From the NCBI RefSeq assembly GCF_009727055.1, contig NC_052349.1, forward strand, positions 30,565,324-30,629,323: DNA of 64,000 bases. Direction: 5' to 3'. A program made the position numbers and the translations under genes. Source of the stretch: Benincasa hispida. Lineage: Eukaryota > Streptophyta > Magnoliopsida > Cucurbitales > Cucurbitaceae. Within the stretch, counting starts at the first letter, position 1. Each line of letters begins with the position of its first letter. This document shows, piece by piece, positions 1 to 11,005 of the stretch. The notes beneath the pieces are model-generated. The model worked only from the letters and a program-made list of their open reading frames with translations, was not told the DNA's origin and did not search any database.

Positions 1-448
1 ATGTTCCCGCTCACGAACAAGCCAGCCAACCCGATTACGGACTGCCGATGGCACACCGGGTGCCTCTTGCAACCTCCACCCCGTTTTAGGGAAAACGGTT
101 TTAGAAAACGGGTTTGGAGAAAAGGTTTTCGTAAGAAGATTTGGGAGTGTGAATAAAGAAAGAAAGATTGTAGTAGACTAGAAAGCAATAAGCACAACAA
201 CGGCTTTATAGAGTACTACTCCGGGTATGAGGAAATGATGGTTAGTCTTATCCCCATATAGTGCATTCTGAACAAAAAGCCAACTGGCGCCCTTGCATAT
301 GCAAAAGGGCGAGTGGTCACTTACAATGAAAATGTAAAGAAAGCAAGTTAACTAAACTAATACAATACAGGAATGAAAATATGCTAGAAGGGGTTGGATT
401 GGGCATGCGGCCATGGGCAACAGGCCCTGGACAAGCATGACCGTTACA
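1..448 (-). mobile_element. Ty3/gypsy 3' LTR, cut by window edge
   Basis: Read on the minus strand, an LTR begins at 448 with TGTAACGGTCATGC, directly after a purine-rich tract (449-461), and runs down to the window edge, so its far end is not seen. Positions 178-448 recur almost exactly at 1126-1399. This is the layout expected of the 3' LTR of a minus-strand gypsy element whose integrase and chromodomain end lie at 462-1125. The LTR call rests on the polypurine tract, the TG start and the repeat; the true LTR length is unknown. Confidence 0.8.
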
Positions 449-461
449 TTCTCCCCCACTT
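449..461 (-). other. Polypurine tract of gypsy remnant
   Basis: The minus strand reads AAGTGGGGGAGAA immediately before the TGTAACGG LTR start. This is the standard position of the plus-strand DNA primer (PPT) of an LTR retrotransposon, and it follows the stop of the chromodomain frame by a few bases. Confidence 0.8.
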
Positions 462-1125
462 AATTGGTTGACGTCCCCGTCAACCGACCTTGTTCAAAAC
501 CTGCGATGGCCGGAGCTGCATTCTTCAAGTCTTCGGCCCGCTCCCAACTGATCTCTTCGTCGGGGAGATTCTTCCATTTCACTAAGAACTCTGTCAGTTC
601 TCGTCTGGGTCTTCCACTACGGCGCTACGTTTACCCAAGATTTGTGCAACTTCTTTCTCAGCAAAACTCTTCATCGTAACCGATGGGCGCCTTAGCATGT
701 TCCGCTGTCCATCCTCCGGTTCGGGATGATAGGGCTTCAGGAGGTTCACACCGATGACAGGATGAATCTTCATCCATGAGGGTAACTGAACCCTATATGA
801 GGTTCTCCGACCTCTCAATTACCTCCACTGGACCTTCATATTTCCTTACTAGCCGTTGGTCTCTCTGGCCTCGGAACCGAAACTGTCCCGGTCGTAGCTT
901 GATCAGGACCTTGTCCCAGCTTGAAACTCAAGGGCCCTCTGCTTCTTACCAGCCCATTTCTTCACCCTCCTTGATGCTCTTTCTAGGTAGGCTCGAGCTA
1001 TCTCAGGGGTTTTGCTCCACTCTTTAGTGAAGTTATGTGCCTGAGGACTTTTGCCTGCATAAGGGTGGTCCACCAAGTGTGGCCTGAGTGGCCGTCTGTC
1101 GCACACTTCGAGGGCCGCCTTTTCC
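462..1125 (-). pseudogene. Gypsy integrase C-terminus plus chromodomain, truncated
   Basis: Minus-strand frames encode the tail of a chromovirus polyprotein. The upstream frame (to about 903) has RRPLRPHLVDHPYAGKSPQ and a lysine/arginine-rich linker (ASRRVKKWAGKK). The next (818-594) has SYRVQLPSWMKIHPVI and NLLKPYHPEPEDGQRN, the usual end of the integrase C-terminal domain. The final segment down to 462 reads FLVKWKNLPDEEISWE, a chromodomain that would guide integration to particular chromatin. The catalytic integrase core, RT, protease and gag are missing. The frame is split and cannot work. Its upstream edge abuts a second LTR piece at a shared CTAGAAAGC, suggesting a deletion between short homologies. 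Confidence 0.85.
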
Positions 1126-1399
1126 CTAGAAAGCAATAAGCAACAACAACGGCTTTATAGAGTACTACTCCGGGTATGAGGAAATGATGGTTAGTCTTAT
1201 CCCCATATAGTGCATTCTGAACAAAAAGCCAACTGGCGCCCTTGCATATGCAAAAGGGCGAGTGGTCACTTACAATGAAAATGTAAAGAAAGCAAGTTAA
1301 CTAAACTAATGCAATACAGGACATGAAAATATGCTAGAAGGGGGTTGGATTGGGCATGTGGCCATGGGCAACAGGCCCTGGACAAGCATGACCGTTACA
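1126..1399 (-). mobile_element. Second partial LTR copy of the same gypsy element
   Basis: This stretch is nearly identical to 178-448 and has the same TG...start edge (at 1399). It lies upstream of the integrase tail on the minus strand, where a 5' LTR belongs. It stops at CTAGAAAGC (1126), a short sequence shared by both junctions, so the rest of the 5' LTR, the PBS, gag and most of pol are gone. Confidence 0.8.
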
Positions 1400-1522
1400 C
1401 TAGGCATCTATGTCCTCTAGATGGCTACCTTTGGTGAATACATTTAAACTTCTCTGGTCCTCATGGAACACATACATACATGAAAAACTGATTTTTATCC
1501 TACGGTAGCTAGGTATGCCCAC
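1400..1522. other. Unassigned spacer
   Basis: No coding frame or recognisable repeat boundary is visible. The sequence leads directly into the minisatellite that follows and may belong to the same old LTR. Confidence 0.3.
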
Positions 1523-1735
1523 TACCTCTAGTAAGTCCCGTAGGACCCACAATCTCTAGTGAATCCCGAAGGAAAGCACCACCTCTAGTGAATCCCGAGG
1601 GAAACACAACCTCTGATGGATCTCGAAGGAAACCACCACCTCTAGTGAATCCCGAAGGAAACACAACCTCTGGTGAATCCCGAAGGAAACACAACCTCTA
1701 GTGAATCCTGAAGGAAACAACCTCTACTGGGCATC
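1523..1735. repeat. Minisatellite, units of about 27-31 bp
   Basis: About seven diverged copies of a unit like CCTCTAGTGAATCCCGAAGG followed by AAACACAA stand head to tail. The unit varies between AAACAC and AAACCACC endings. A 61-codon minus-strand frame across it, with repeated SGFTRGG, is a by-product of the repeat and not a gene. Confidence 0.85.
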
Positions 1736-2700
1736 TAAGTAACAGTGAGGATACTATCACGATTATAGGATCACAAGTATCATAACATGGTTATATAACA
1801 TACATATATACCTCATAATCATAGTTCTATATCATACATATACATCTCGTCATCATAGTCCCATAACATACATATACATCTCATCATCCTCAGATCAAAT
1901 AGAATCTCATCGAGTAATAATATACCCAACTTATGATAGCATTCGAATATCTCTATGCACATCTAGTCTTTTAAATCCTCATATTAACAGACATTCTTAA
2001 ACATAAAACCATCATCAAATCCTTAATGAATCTATATTGCCTGCCTGATACGTGGGCAGTTCCAGTAGTAAGATTACTTACCTCGATACTAGATTCAGAT
2101 ATCGATCCAAGCGAAAATCTTCAATAATAAATATTTGAATTCAATTCCCCAACGAAGCCTGAGCAACAACCACCCTTAAGATTCCAATTTCCAAAATTTT
2201 CCTTCAATTAGACCCTATTTCCAACTTTTAATCCATTTCTCCCTTAAAATTTTCAATTCACAAAGAATTTAACTAACCCCCTTCCACATTGAAATTAATT
2301 CTTACATTAATTTTAAACTAAATTTGTGTGATATAACCCCTTTCCAAAATGAAATTAATTCTTGACATTAATTTCAAATTAAATCTATGTGACATAAAAA
2401 CTCCAATTTCCATAACTTCCCTCCAATTAAACTATTAAATTGAAACACCCCTTTCTTCCAAAACTTTCCTCCAGTTAAACCATTAAATTGAAACACCCCT
2501 TTTCTTCTAAAATGAAATTAGTTTTGACATTAGAAGTCCAATTTCTATAACTTCCTTCCAATTAAACCATTAAATTGAAACATCTCTTTCTTAGCAATTA
2601 AATCACAATAATTACATTTTGAATTTCCAAAATTCAAAAAAAGCCCTCTAATACTTGAAAATATTGAAACTACATTAAGAACAAAATTTAGGGTGTTACA
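1736..2700 (-). mobile_element. Probable old gypsy LTR remnant
   Basis: At 2691-2700 the minus strand begins TGTAACACCCTAAATTTTG, a very common start of plant gypsy LTRs. Below it lie AT-rich, internally repetitive blocks: a CCATTAAATTGAAACACCCC motif recurs around 2430-2580, and a roughly 33-bp unit around ACATACATATACATCTC occurs three times at 1790-1890. No coding sequence, far LTR edge or target duplication could be fixed, so this is a tentative solo-LTR call. Confidence 0.4.
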
Positions 2701-2701
2701 A

Positions 2702-2890
2702 GAAAGGTCACCCTTCAATTCGAATTAGCAAAAGCATTGTCTCCTTGCATAATATGGATTCCAAACATTCATGATTTGGATGTGAATGAGTCAAATTACT
2801 TACCTCTTGGTCTATTAGTGAACTATCTCTCCAGGGATTGTGAAAGATGTTTCAATAGAAATATTCTTGTTATTGCTTCGACCCATGTGA
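2702..2890 (+). pseudogene. ycf2: ycf2 fragment (plastid origin)
   Basis: The frame from 2702 reads [19 protein letters not shown], then [28 protein letters not shown] and [10 protein letters not shown], the ATPase-like portion of plastid Ycf2. Homology stops abruptly at about 2890, mid-domain, and continues as unrelated sequence. The full protein exceeds 2,000 residues, so only a few percent is present. This is a non-functional nuclear copy. Ycf2 itself is a plastid inverted-repeat protein linked to the inner-envelope protein-import motor. Confidence 0.9.
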
Positions 2891-3601
2891 TTGCTCGAGA
2901 ATTGAGACAGTTAAATTTCACTAAAATAATTACATTAGTACTTACGGATTCTGTCATCTCAGCAAGTCTGACTAAATAACGAGCTAATGAATGTCCTTCT
3001 TTTTGCTACTGAACTTCCTAATCAAATTCATCATAACACTCACAACATCTTGTTGTCATAGAAATGTTGACTAATCTGACGAAGCTTCTCAATTTTTCTT
3101 ACATTGAATCAATCATTTATTTTATATATGCTTGGATATGGAAGTAACTATATGATTTTCCAAGGTAAAAGAGCCCCTAACAATTTGAAACAAAAATAAA
3201 TAGAACATAGTTCCAATAAAGGGAACCCATGGACCATATTCTTCGCCAATCTGAGTTTTATTGATCTAGATTTTGTTTTCTCACATCATTTGACAAAGTC
3301 GAAGCTCCGCTATGCCAAAAGCGAGAGAAATACCATCCATCTCTTTCCTTTTTTTCGCCCCCATGTCACCACACGAGTGGGACACGGGGACGTAAAAAAA
3401 GGGATCCTGATAGAAAAGGATCCCATGATCCTGAACCGATCTTATCTGGGATCACAAATCCCAAGTTTGTCTACGAAGAGCAGATCCACGAACTTGTTCA
3501 GAAATACTGTAGTGAAAGGAAGATAGGAGTTTGTCGCTAGGTATTTGACCAAATAGAATCATCCAATTCCTAGAGAGGAAAGGTTCCTTTTTTTAGGGTA
3601 T

Positions 3602-3673
3602 CGGCGAAAGCACTCTGCTGGGACAACACTGACTCTGAGAAACGAAAGTTAGGGGAGTGAATGAGATTAGATA
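3602..3673 (+). pseudogene. rrn16: Plastid 16S rRNA fragment
   Basis: CGGCGAAAGCACTCTGCTGG followed by ACACTGACTCTGAGAAACGA and AAGTTAGGGGAGTGAATG matches the conserved 16S segment before the 790 loop, with several transitions. Only about 70 bases survive, so it is not a functional rRNA gene. Confidence 0.85.
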
Positions 3674-3765
3674 AAAATTCCAATGGCTTTTACTACTATA
3701 ATAACCTTCCCGACCACGATTTCTTTTTTTTTTTTTTTTTCTTTTGTTCTAGTCACCCCAAAACT

Positions 3766-3864
3766 GATGAGTACATTGAACTATCCATGTGGCTGAGAGC
3801 CCTCACAACTTAGGCACAACGACGAAATTATCAGGGGTGCGCTCTAGCACTGAGCTGATAGCCC
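3766..3864 (-). pseudogene. trnI-GAU: trnI-GAU 5' exon and intron start (plastid)
   Basis: The minus strand from 3864 reads GGGCTATCAGCTCAGTGCTA, then GAGCGCACCCCTGATAA: the acceptor, D-arm and anticodon arm of plastid tRNA-Ile(GAU), about 37 bases. The group II intron start follows (TTTCGTCGTTGTGCC... to CATGGATAGTTCAATG). The 3' exon is absent. It is opposite in strand to the adjacent 16S and 23S pieces, whereas all are co-oriented in the plastid rRNA operon. Confidence 0.88.
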
Positions 3865-4000
3865 ATTTTACAGAGAGAGAAACCTCATCCCTTTCTTTCC
3901 TTTTTTCGCTCCCATGTCGCCACACGGGGACTGAAAATCATCGTGTCACCAATTCAAATCTGGTTCTTGGCACATCATGAATTTGGCAAGGTTCATCTAC

Positions 4001-4066
4001 AGAGGGTGAGTTAGGGCCTAAGACCAGGTCGAAAGGCGTAGTCGATGGACAACAGGTGAATATTCC
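4001..4066 (+). pseudogene. rrn23: Plastid 23S rRNA fragment (internal)
   Basis: AGGGTGAGTTAGGGCCTAAG, then CGAAAGGCGTAGTCGATGGA and CAACAGGTGAATATTCC match a conserved internal block of bacterial-type 23S rRNA. The piece is short and mutated. A mitochondrial 26S source is less likely given the neighbouring plastid pieces. Confidence 0.8.
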
Positions 4067-4360
4067 TTTTCCCATGGATAAAGAAAAACCGTTTCAACCC
4101 TCGTCATGCCTACTATCACTACTTATTTCGGTTTTCATATTTTATCATACTAATTTCTACTCTACCTTCTCGGAGTTCATTCTTCAGAGAACTCCATTTT
4201 AAGCATTTTGCTAGATTCTTTCCAATCTTCTTATTTTATGATCTGACCCACACCCAAGTTCCATAGCTTTGGGTCCACTATCCCGATCATGATCTTCCTA
4301 CCTCCAGAGGGAAATGCATTTTCATACTATTAAGTAAGTGAAATAGATAAAATATAATCT

Positions 4361-4470
4361 GTATTATGCCCCAAGGTTTGGGTTGTTCGCCCATTAAAAC
4401 GGTATGTGAGCTGGGTTTAGAACGTCGTGAGACAGTTTATCCGGTATGGGCGTTAGAGCATTTCATAATA
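4361..4470 (+). pseudogene. rrn23: Plastid 23S rRNA fragment (3' region)
   Basis: CCAAGGTTTGGGTTGTTCGC, then GTATGTGAGCTGGGTTTAGA and ACGTCGTGAGACAGTT match domain VI of 23S rRNA. The segment TATCCGGTATGGGCGTTAGA follows in the plastid-specific form. Roughly ten bases expected between GACAGTT and TATCCGG are deleted. Homology ends at about 4470. Confidence 0.87.
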
Positions 4471-4480
4471 TTTATAGCCT

Positions 4481-7400
4481 CTTTCATCTATAAGCCCGCT
4501 TTGTGGGATCATTTTCTCACTAGAGGTAATTAAAAGAAAAACTATGTCAACACTATGTCTAGTCATCAATATATCCAACCTCTACTAATGTTATATACTG
4601 ACGCCGATGTTGTATATGCTAACGTTAGTGGAGACTGAATATACAAACAACGAACTAAACATAATGTCGATGTAGCATGAAATTAAACTCTAAGTCGTTT
4701 CCCTACATTATTATATTTTTCATTTTTAATGTGACATTTATTCTAAGGTTTTTTGTACTGAAATCATACGACTAATGATATAAATTTAATTATATATGTT
4801 AAACCAAATTTGTTCTTAAAATTTGTGGGTAGAAAGGATATATGAGTTCAAAATCAAAACAAAATTACAACATAAATTACTAAAAGATAATATGCATAAA
4901 TAATAACGAAGGAAGGAAGGAAATATTAATTCTCGTTATTCATATCATCATAATCTTAAAAAATATATCGACCACAAAGCATTTAAGAAAAAAACAAAAT
5001 CAATATATTTATGAAAACGAATATTAAATTCATAAACATATAAACATAACAACAAAATTTAATTAACGAAACATTTCAAAATTAATGAACTTGACATAAG
5101 AATATGAACACGAGAACTAAATTTAACTAAAACTTTCCAAAACTAATGGACTTTACCTCAAAACATGAACATATGTGTATAACAACGTATCCTAAACAAA
5201 TTTGTCCATAAAATGTGAATAAGCCTAACAACTAATAATTGTATTGTTACAGATTTTTTTTTTTTTAAATGGCTATTTATTAACATTTTCACTAAAATTT
5301 TAAAAAACATATATACATGTGCATTAAAATGATTATTATTTAGTCAATTACAATAAAAATGAACTTTAATAGACTAGAATTTAAAATTAAACATCTAAAA
5401 ATACAGAGATTAAAATTAAATTTGGTTATGGAATTGATAAATTTAGCAGTACTTTGTTAAATGAGAAATGAAATTAAGAAAATTAAAAAAGAAAAAAATG
5501 ATGATATTATGATTAGGTAGTGATGTGCAAGGTCATTGGACTCCAGACAAAATCTAGCATGGAATTTAATTTCAGAAAACGAATTTTCTTTTCCTTACAA
5601 TTATTATTAATAAAGCTGGCAGAACTGACTTATTTATTCGATGTCCAATCACTTTATTTATTCGTTTTGCAAAATTACCACGTTCTGAAAATATCCTACA
5701 CTACACTACTACTCTTATTAGTTAGTTATTAGTCACATTATATGACATTCAAACGGTATTAAATATATATATATATAGATAATTAGGTCTTCATGAGTTA
5801 TTTATTGACTTATTCCTCCAATCTAGTTTTGTCCTTCCGAGTTATGCTTATGTGAGAGTATCCGCACCAATGAGATGTTAAATTGGCCATACTTTGATAC
5901 CTAACTTAGTATAGAGAGCATGTAGTTTAGCTATAAACATAAAGGATAACGTTGGAGTTCTCAATTGGGGTTCACTTACTTTTTATCATTTGGGGTTGTT
6001 GCATAGCGCTGTTTATAGTGCTTTCCCTCAAACACTTGTCCATGGTTATGTGTAACGTCGATGATGTCAAGATGATTACATCCCTCGAGGTTGCAAAGCG
6101 CCAGAGCCGAGCTCAACTATGTTATCTTCCAATTAGTATAATTCGTCCGACTAGATCAGTTGGTTAGCCTGGAACGAGGGTCTAAACTTTCTTTTTTGGA
6201 ATACGCATTTTCTCATGCTTCCTCCCAGGTTCCTTAGGCTTTGGACCCTACCTAAGGCAACTCTCAACTGAGTTTATTATTGTTATTAAGATTTCCTTCA
6301 ATAACATTTTTTACTTTTTACCTTTTCAAAATAATAATAGTAGTAGTAGTAATAATAAGAAAAAGAAGAATGTTGTTTAACGTACACAGACTAAATTGTT
6401 ACAAATTGTAAAGTATATGAACTAAATCATTATTTATTAATTATAGGAACTAAAGCATCACGACTTAAAATTTAGGAGCTAAATTGTTACTTTGATAAAA
6501 GTTTAGGAACTATTTTTTTTTATTTAATTTTTTATTTTTAAAGAACAATTCTATAGCTATGTATAATATGATGAAAGAATGAAAGAAATTAAAAGAGATT
6601 GAGAGGGAAAAGAAAATGAAGGTATAAATTATGGGGAATAAGAAAGGACCAAATAGTAGACTGCAAATTCTCCAATATTGTCAATCAAAGTTCCACAGGT
6701 TCAATCATAGTCTCTCTTTGAGGGCATAAATTAGAGAAAAGACTTGGGACACATCCCTTTAATTCCTCACCCAGGAAAACTTCATCACTTTTAGTGATCC
6801 ATTTCTACTCTGTGTTGAGAATTATTAGATGCTAATTTTCTCAAAAATCTAATGAAATAATTCGTAGAATTAGAAAACATAAGAATTTACATGAAAAAAA
6901 TTACAGAAAATTAAAAAAAAAAAAACGGTAATCAATATGAAAAACTTTAAATTTAGAGAAAAAGTACTACCAACAAAAAAGAAGTCCATTGTGTGAAAAT
7001 CTATTACAATCACATAGATAGAATAATTATCTTCCTAATCCCAGTTATAAGAGTACTCTCTCAAAGGTTTTGTATTATTCACACCTTTTTTTTTACTATC
7101 AAACTAGAGAATAGATAAAGGAAATTTAAGTAGAGTTAGGTCACCCAAATTTAGAGTGTTTCTAATTGACAACTTGAAACCAAAATTATGGACTTCTTTT
7201 TATAGTGTTTAGAGTTTATCACTTTCTTGAACCCTTCCGATGTGGCACAATCACTCTCAAAATCCAACATTTATCTATGGAGATTTTTATAATTTTTAGA
7301 TTAAAATACAATTTTGGTTTATATATTTTGAAGTTTGTTCAATTTTAGTCCTTAAACTTTTAATTGTCCAATTTTAATATTTGTACTACTTTTAATGATC

Positions 7401-9179
7401 AATTTCTAATTCAATCTTTAGCTATTGAAATTTATTTGAATGCTAATTCTCCTCCCACTACTATCACATGAATGAATAGAAAATTTATAGAGATTTTTGT
7501 GATAGTAAGGAAGTAAAGAATAAGGAATAAGTAGGAAACACAACTTATTTTCAAACCAAATCTAACTTTTTAATTAATTTTCTTTACAAGTGTTGTCTGT
7601 TTATCCAAGATTAATAATAAAAAAAGAAGAAATCAAATTCAATCTAGTTTCAGACAAGAAATTAAATGCACTTAATTATCACATTCATAGTCTCCTCTCT
7701 TCTTTATAACCTTTTTGGTTTTTCCCCTTTCATTTCTTTTATAAAGGTTCAAAAGGAAACCTCCATTATAAAAAAGATAATACCTTTAGAGCTATCAAAT
7801 CAGTCATTACATACTTGAGTTTCTTTTGACTGTTGTTACAAGGGATTTTGGATCAAATGTTATATTTCCATCGCGAGAAAACAGAAACAATTAAGGTCAC
7901 GCAAAATAAAAAATGGTATAACTTGGGTTGATTCCAATTGGACTATCACTCGAAATGAGCTTCAATTATAAACCAATGTGATTGTGATTGTTGGTGTTTA
8001 TTCATCTAATTTTTCAAAAGCAATATGATTGTGATTGAGCCTGTTTATTTCAAAACATTAATTCAAGGGTGGAAAAAAAATGATAAGTCATTCCTGATTG
8101 ACAACATAGAATACGACTATTTACCCCCATTTCAAACAATTTTTCGACCGTTTTAACCCATTATTCCTTACTTCCTTATGTTCATCTTCCGATTTCCATT
8201 TTCTAGTTTTCATCGATCATTTGTTCCCTCGTCCTCATATAAGTGTAACATATTCAACCTTTTACTTCAATTTTTTACTTCGTATCAATCGATAATCGTC
8301 TTTGATTAACTGTTCATAACACATACAACTAGGGCTTCGAGGAATATATACATCCAAATTCCCAAAGTTGTTCGAAACTGGAACTTGCATGTTTGGTGTT
8401 GTTACTTTTCAAGAAGTACGAAGTCACTATTAATCTGGTTACATTGTTTTATTTAGTATTACATTCTTTCATCGGTGGCCATATATATATATATATTTGC
8501 TTGGTTTGGTGAATGGCGAAACCCGACCCCATTAACTCTCTTTTGTATGATCATCTTCTCCATTGTATTTAACTCTATTTTGTATATTTTTTTCCCTACA
8601 AATGAATGAATATTTTTTTACTTTCATCGTCTGCTATTTTTTGTTTTTTTTGTTAATCAATATTGGGTTTGTGAGATTGCATGTGTATGAATGAACTTGT
8701 AAATCCATATGCATGAGCCTTAATCGGACAACCATGTTATACAATAAACGTTCCTATCAACGGAACATTATAGCGGTGGATCGATAACCATAGCATGAAT
8801 GTGGTTATAATAAAAAAAAAAAAATCAATGTTCAAACCGATAAAACAAAATAGGATCAATAAAAGTATCAGTATCTTAATCACTATCGACTTTACCATAG
8901 TAGCCGGTAGATCGATAAGACGAAGAAAAGGTGTTATAAAATGTTAAAACGATCGAAATTGATATTGATAATTCCATTTGTAAATCGGTATCTTCTTATT
9001 TCAAAGGGAAAATGACGAAAATTGAGAACACAAATATTTGTACCAAATATGTGGGTCCCATTGCATATTTAAACACAATTGAATTGAGGACCTTCCCAAG
9101 CTCAATCAGGTTACAAAATTTCATTACGGATGGTACGGTAGACTTCACTTTTAATTACGATTACGGATAGACATGTAAA
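4481..9179. other. AT-rich gene-free stretch
   Basis: No frame here resembles a known protein; all are short. Simple repeats occur (TA runs near 5763-5777 and 8481-8497). Degenerate AAATTGTTAC/AGGAACTAAA repeats lie around 6380-6520 and TTTTAGTCCTTAAACTTTT-type sequence around 7320-7400, both of dispersed-repeat character. A less AT-rich patch at 5940-6250 contains a 71-codon plus-strand frame (5952-6167) with no recognisable family. I see no RNA gene or promoter. Confidence 0.6.
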
Positions 9180-9758
9180 TAAAAACTAAAGTAATCCTAT
9201 GGGACCCACAAACCGAATTGAGATTGATCTATACCCATTTCCCTAATGTAAACATGGCATGAGTCAAGAAGATGATAATATTTGAGCTAAAAGTGGTAAC
9301 CGAGGATAAAATAGGCCTAGAAGAGGGGTTGCTTGGCCCAAACCAACATGCATGCTCACTCATTATTATGAGGCTTGCCTCGTGCATGCTTCGATCTAAA
9401 GAATCAACTTTGGCCCAAAATATGACTAAGATAAAGTGTTTGACTTCGGTCTCGATCAGGGTCGACCCTAGCAAAAGCCTAGTGCAATTCCGAAACCTAT
9501 GAAGAAGAACCTAAGTCAACTACACCTATAAATACATCATGATAACTACAATGAGAAAATTCATTCCAATACTCAACCTTTCTACTTACTACATAGATAC
9601 ACTTTCTTATTTAAGCATTAGAGTCCATATGGCAAATATCATATCGATGTGCAGATCCTTCCATCTTTGAGGTCACGTTCTTCCTCAAACTACGAATTTA
9701 CCATTGTTACATGAAGGTCATGTGTGTTTTCCTTTATTCGAATTTTGGCATCAACAAT
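9180..9758 (+). mobile_element. Possible LTR remnant
   Basis: The segment has a promoter-like CTATAAATACA at about 9526. A mixed-composition tail follows (GTGCAGATCCTTCCATC, GAGGTCACGTTCTTCC) and ends TTTTGGCATCAACA before AT-rich DNA, resembling the R/U5 end of a plant LTR. No TG start, PBS, PPT, partner LTR or target duplication was found, so the assignment is weak. Confidence 0.28.
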
Positions 9759-9810
9759 TATTATTATTATTTTGAATATTGAAAATAGGTAGATACAACC
9801 TTAAAATAAT

Positions 9811-10110
9811 TAGACCATGTTTAATAATCATTTGGTTTTTACTTTTTGTTTTTTAAAACTTAAATCTATTTATTCTCTCAATGATTACCATATTTTTTAA
9901 GTTAAAGAGTTGAATTTTTAGCTAAATTTCAAAAACAAAAACAAATTTTTAAAAACTATTCTTCTTAACTTCAAAATTTGACTTGATTTTTTAAAACATT
10001 GGTAGAAAATAGAAACAAAATCAAGAGATTCAAAGGTGGGAGGGGTACTTGTACGCTTATTTTTCAAAAACTAGAAAATAAAAGCCAAATTGTTACAAAA
10101 TCGAGCCTGA
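9811..10110. mobile_element. MITE-like non-coding element, copy 1
   Basis: The left part reads CCATGTTTAATAATCATTTG then GTTTTT. The right part ends AAAAGCCAAATTGTTACAAA before ATCGAGCCT, an imperfect inverted complement of the left. The middle is rich in AAAAACAAAAAC and GTTTTTTAAAAC. A second element of the same plan lies at 23840-24127. It has no coding capacity. The terminal inverted repeats are loose and I could not fix a target duplication. Confidence 0.45.
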
Positions 10111-10975
10111 CGATCAATTGAAGGACTGAATGTACATTTTTTTTTATTTTTTTTTTAGTAAAAGTGAGTTTAGATCAGTGATAATTCACATGTATTTTCT
10201 CTTTTGAAATTGAAAGTTTGATTTTCAATCCCCTTAATTATTATGCTAAATATATATACAATCCTTTCAAAAAGTTAAAAAGACCATTTTCTTACTTTCT
10301 ATAGTTTCGTGCATGTTAAAAGGAGTACCATCAAATTATATAGCCGTACAAATTTTTGTGAAACAAAGAATTAGTGATAAGTTGAGAAGACTCTTATAAA
10401 TTGACAGTCTTCAATCATCTATTCTTTAGTTGTTGTAAAAAAAAAAAATAATAACAAAATACAGTTATATTTCTACATACAAAAATGTGCAATTAAATAA
10501 TTGGAAAATGCATATCACCCATTTTTATAGAAAAAAATATGTATTATAATATAGTCAACCATATAGAAAAAGTATATATGTATACATAAGAATAATCTGT
10601 TTTTATATAATATAGTTGATTCTCTTTCACCCACTTATTGTATTGCAACGATGATGAATCGAAATGAGACCAAATGAGATTATTAAATTGTTACATATTT
10701 AAATCAAAATCATATATTAATTATTGTTAATTTCAACGAAAATGGATAAGAACAGAGGGGTGGTAATGCAAGTTGACATTTTTTTTTTTACCAACTTGAA
10801 TATATCTCAATTGATTAAAACATATATTTTCCACCAAGAGGTTAAAAGTTCAATTCTCTCCTACCCAAAATATTGTGTTAAAGGGGAACGGGAGCAAGTA
10901 ACGGAAGCGAGGTAAATGAGCGAGTAATGGGGACGAGGTAAATGAGCGAGAAAATGACAAAATTGAATTGATTTT
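10111..10975. other. AT-rich spacer before MULE copy 1
   Basis: No gene is visible. A 27-bp direct duplication (GACGAGGTAAATGAGCGAG type) occurs at about 10905-10960. GAGCGAG motifs also occur, as complements, beside MULE copy 2, so this may be MULE terminal sequence. Confidence 0.4.
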
Positions 10976-11005
10976 AATGGTCTGTTTTTTGTATTATTTT
11001 GAAAG

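Larger units (their letters stand above)
2701..4480. other. Nuclear plastid DNA insertion (NUPT), rearranged
   Basis: Five separate pieces match plastid inverted-repeat genes: ycf2, rrn16, trnI-GAU and two parts of rrn23, listed individually. Spacer sequence between them is of similar GC-richer character. A segment with TTTTTCGCCCCCATG and CACGGGGACGT at 3340-3390 recurs in altered form at 3887-3930. Order and strand do not follow the plastid genome (trnI is inverted relative to both rRNA genes). Point changes and small deletions show that this is a decayed nuclear copy, not contaminating plastid sequence. A 17-bp T run lies at 3724-3740. Confidence 0.85.

Noticed and set aside
1509..1694. 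Repetitive minus-strand frame (SGFTRGG repeats)
   Set aside because: It is a direct consequence of the minisatellite unit, with no start context or similarity to a gene.
1523..1735. CRISPR-like array
   Set aside because: The units are contiguous without unique spacers, and the context is a plant nuclear genome.
3766..3864. Functional tRNA-Ile gene
   Set aside because: Only the 5' exon and intron start of a plastid gene are present, with changes in the D-arm. No 3' exon is nearby.
5952..6167. 71-codon plus-strand frame in a less AT-rich patch
   Set aside because: No recognisable domain, and no splice or promoter evidence. Kept only as a note in the gene-free stretch.
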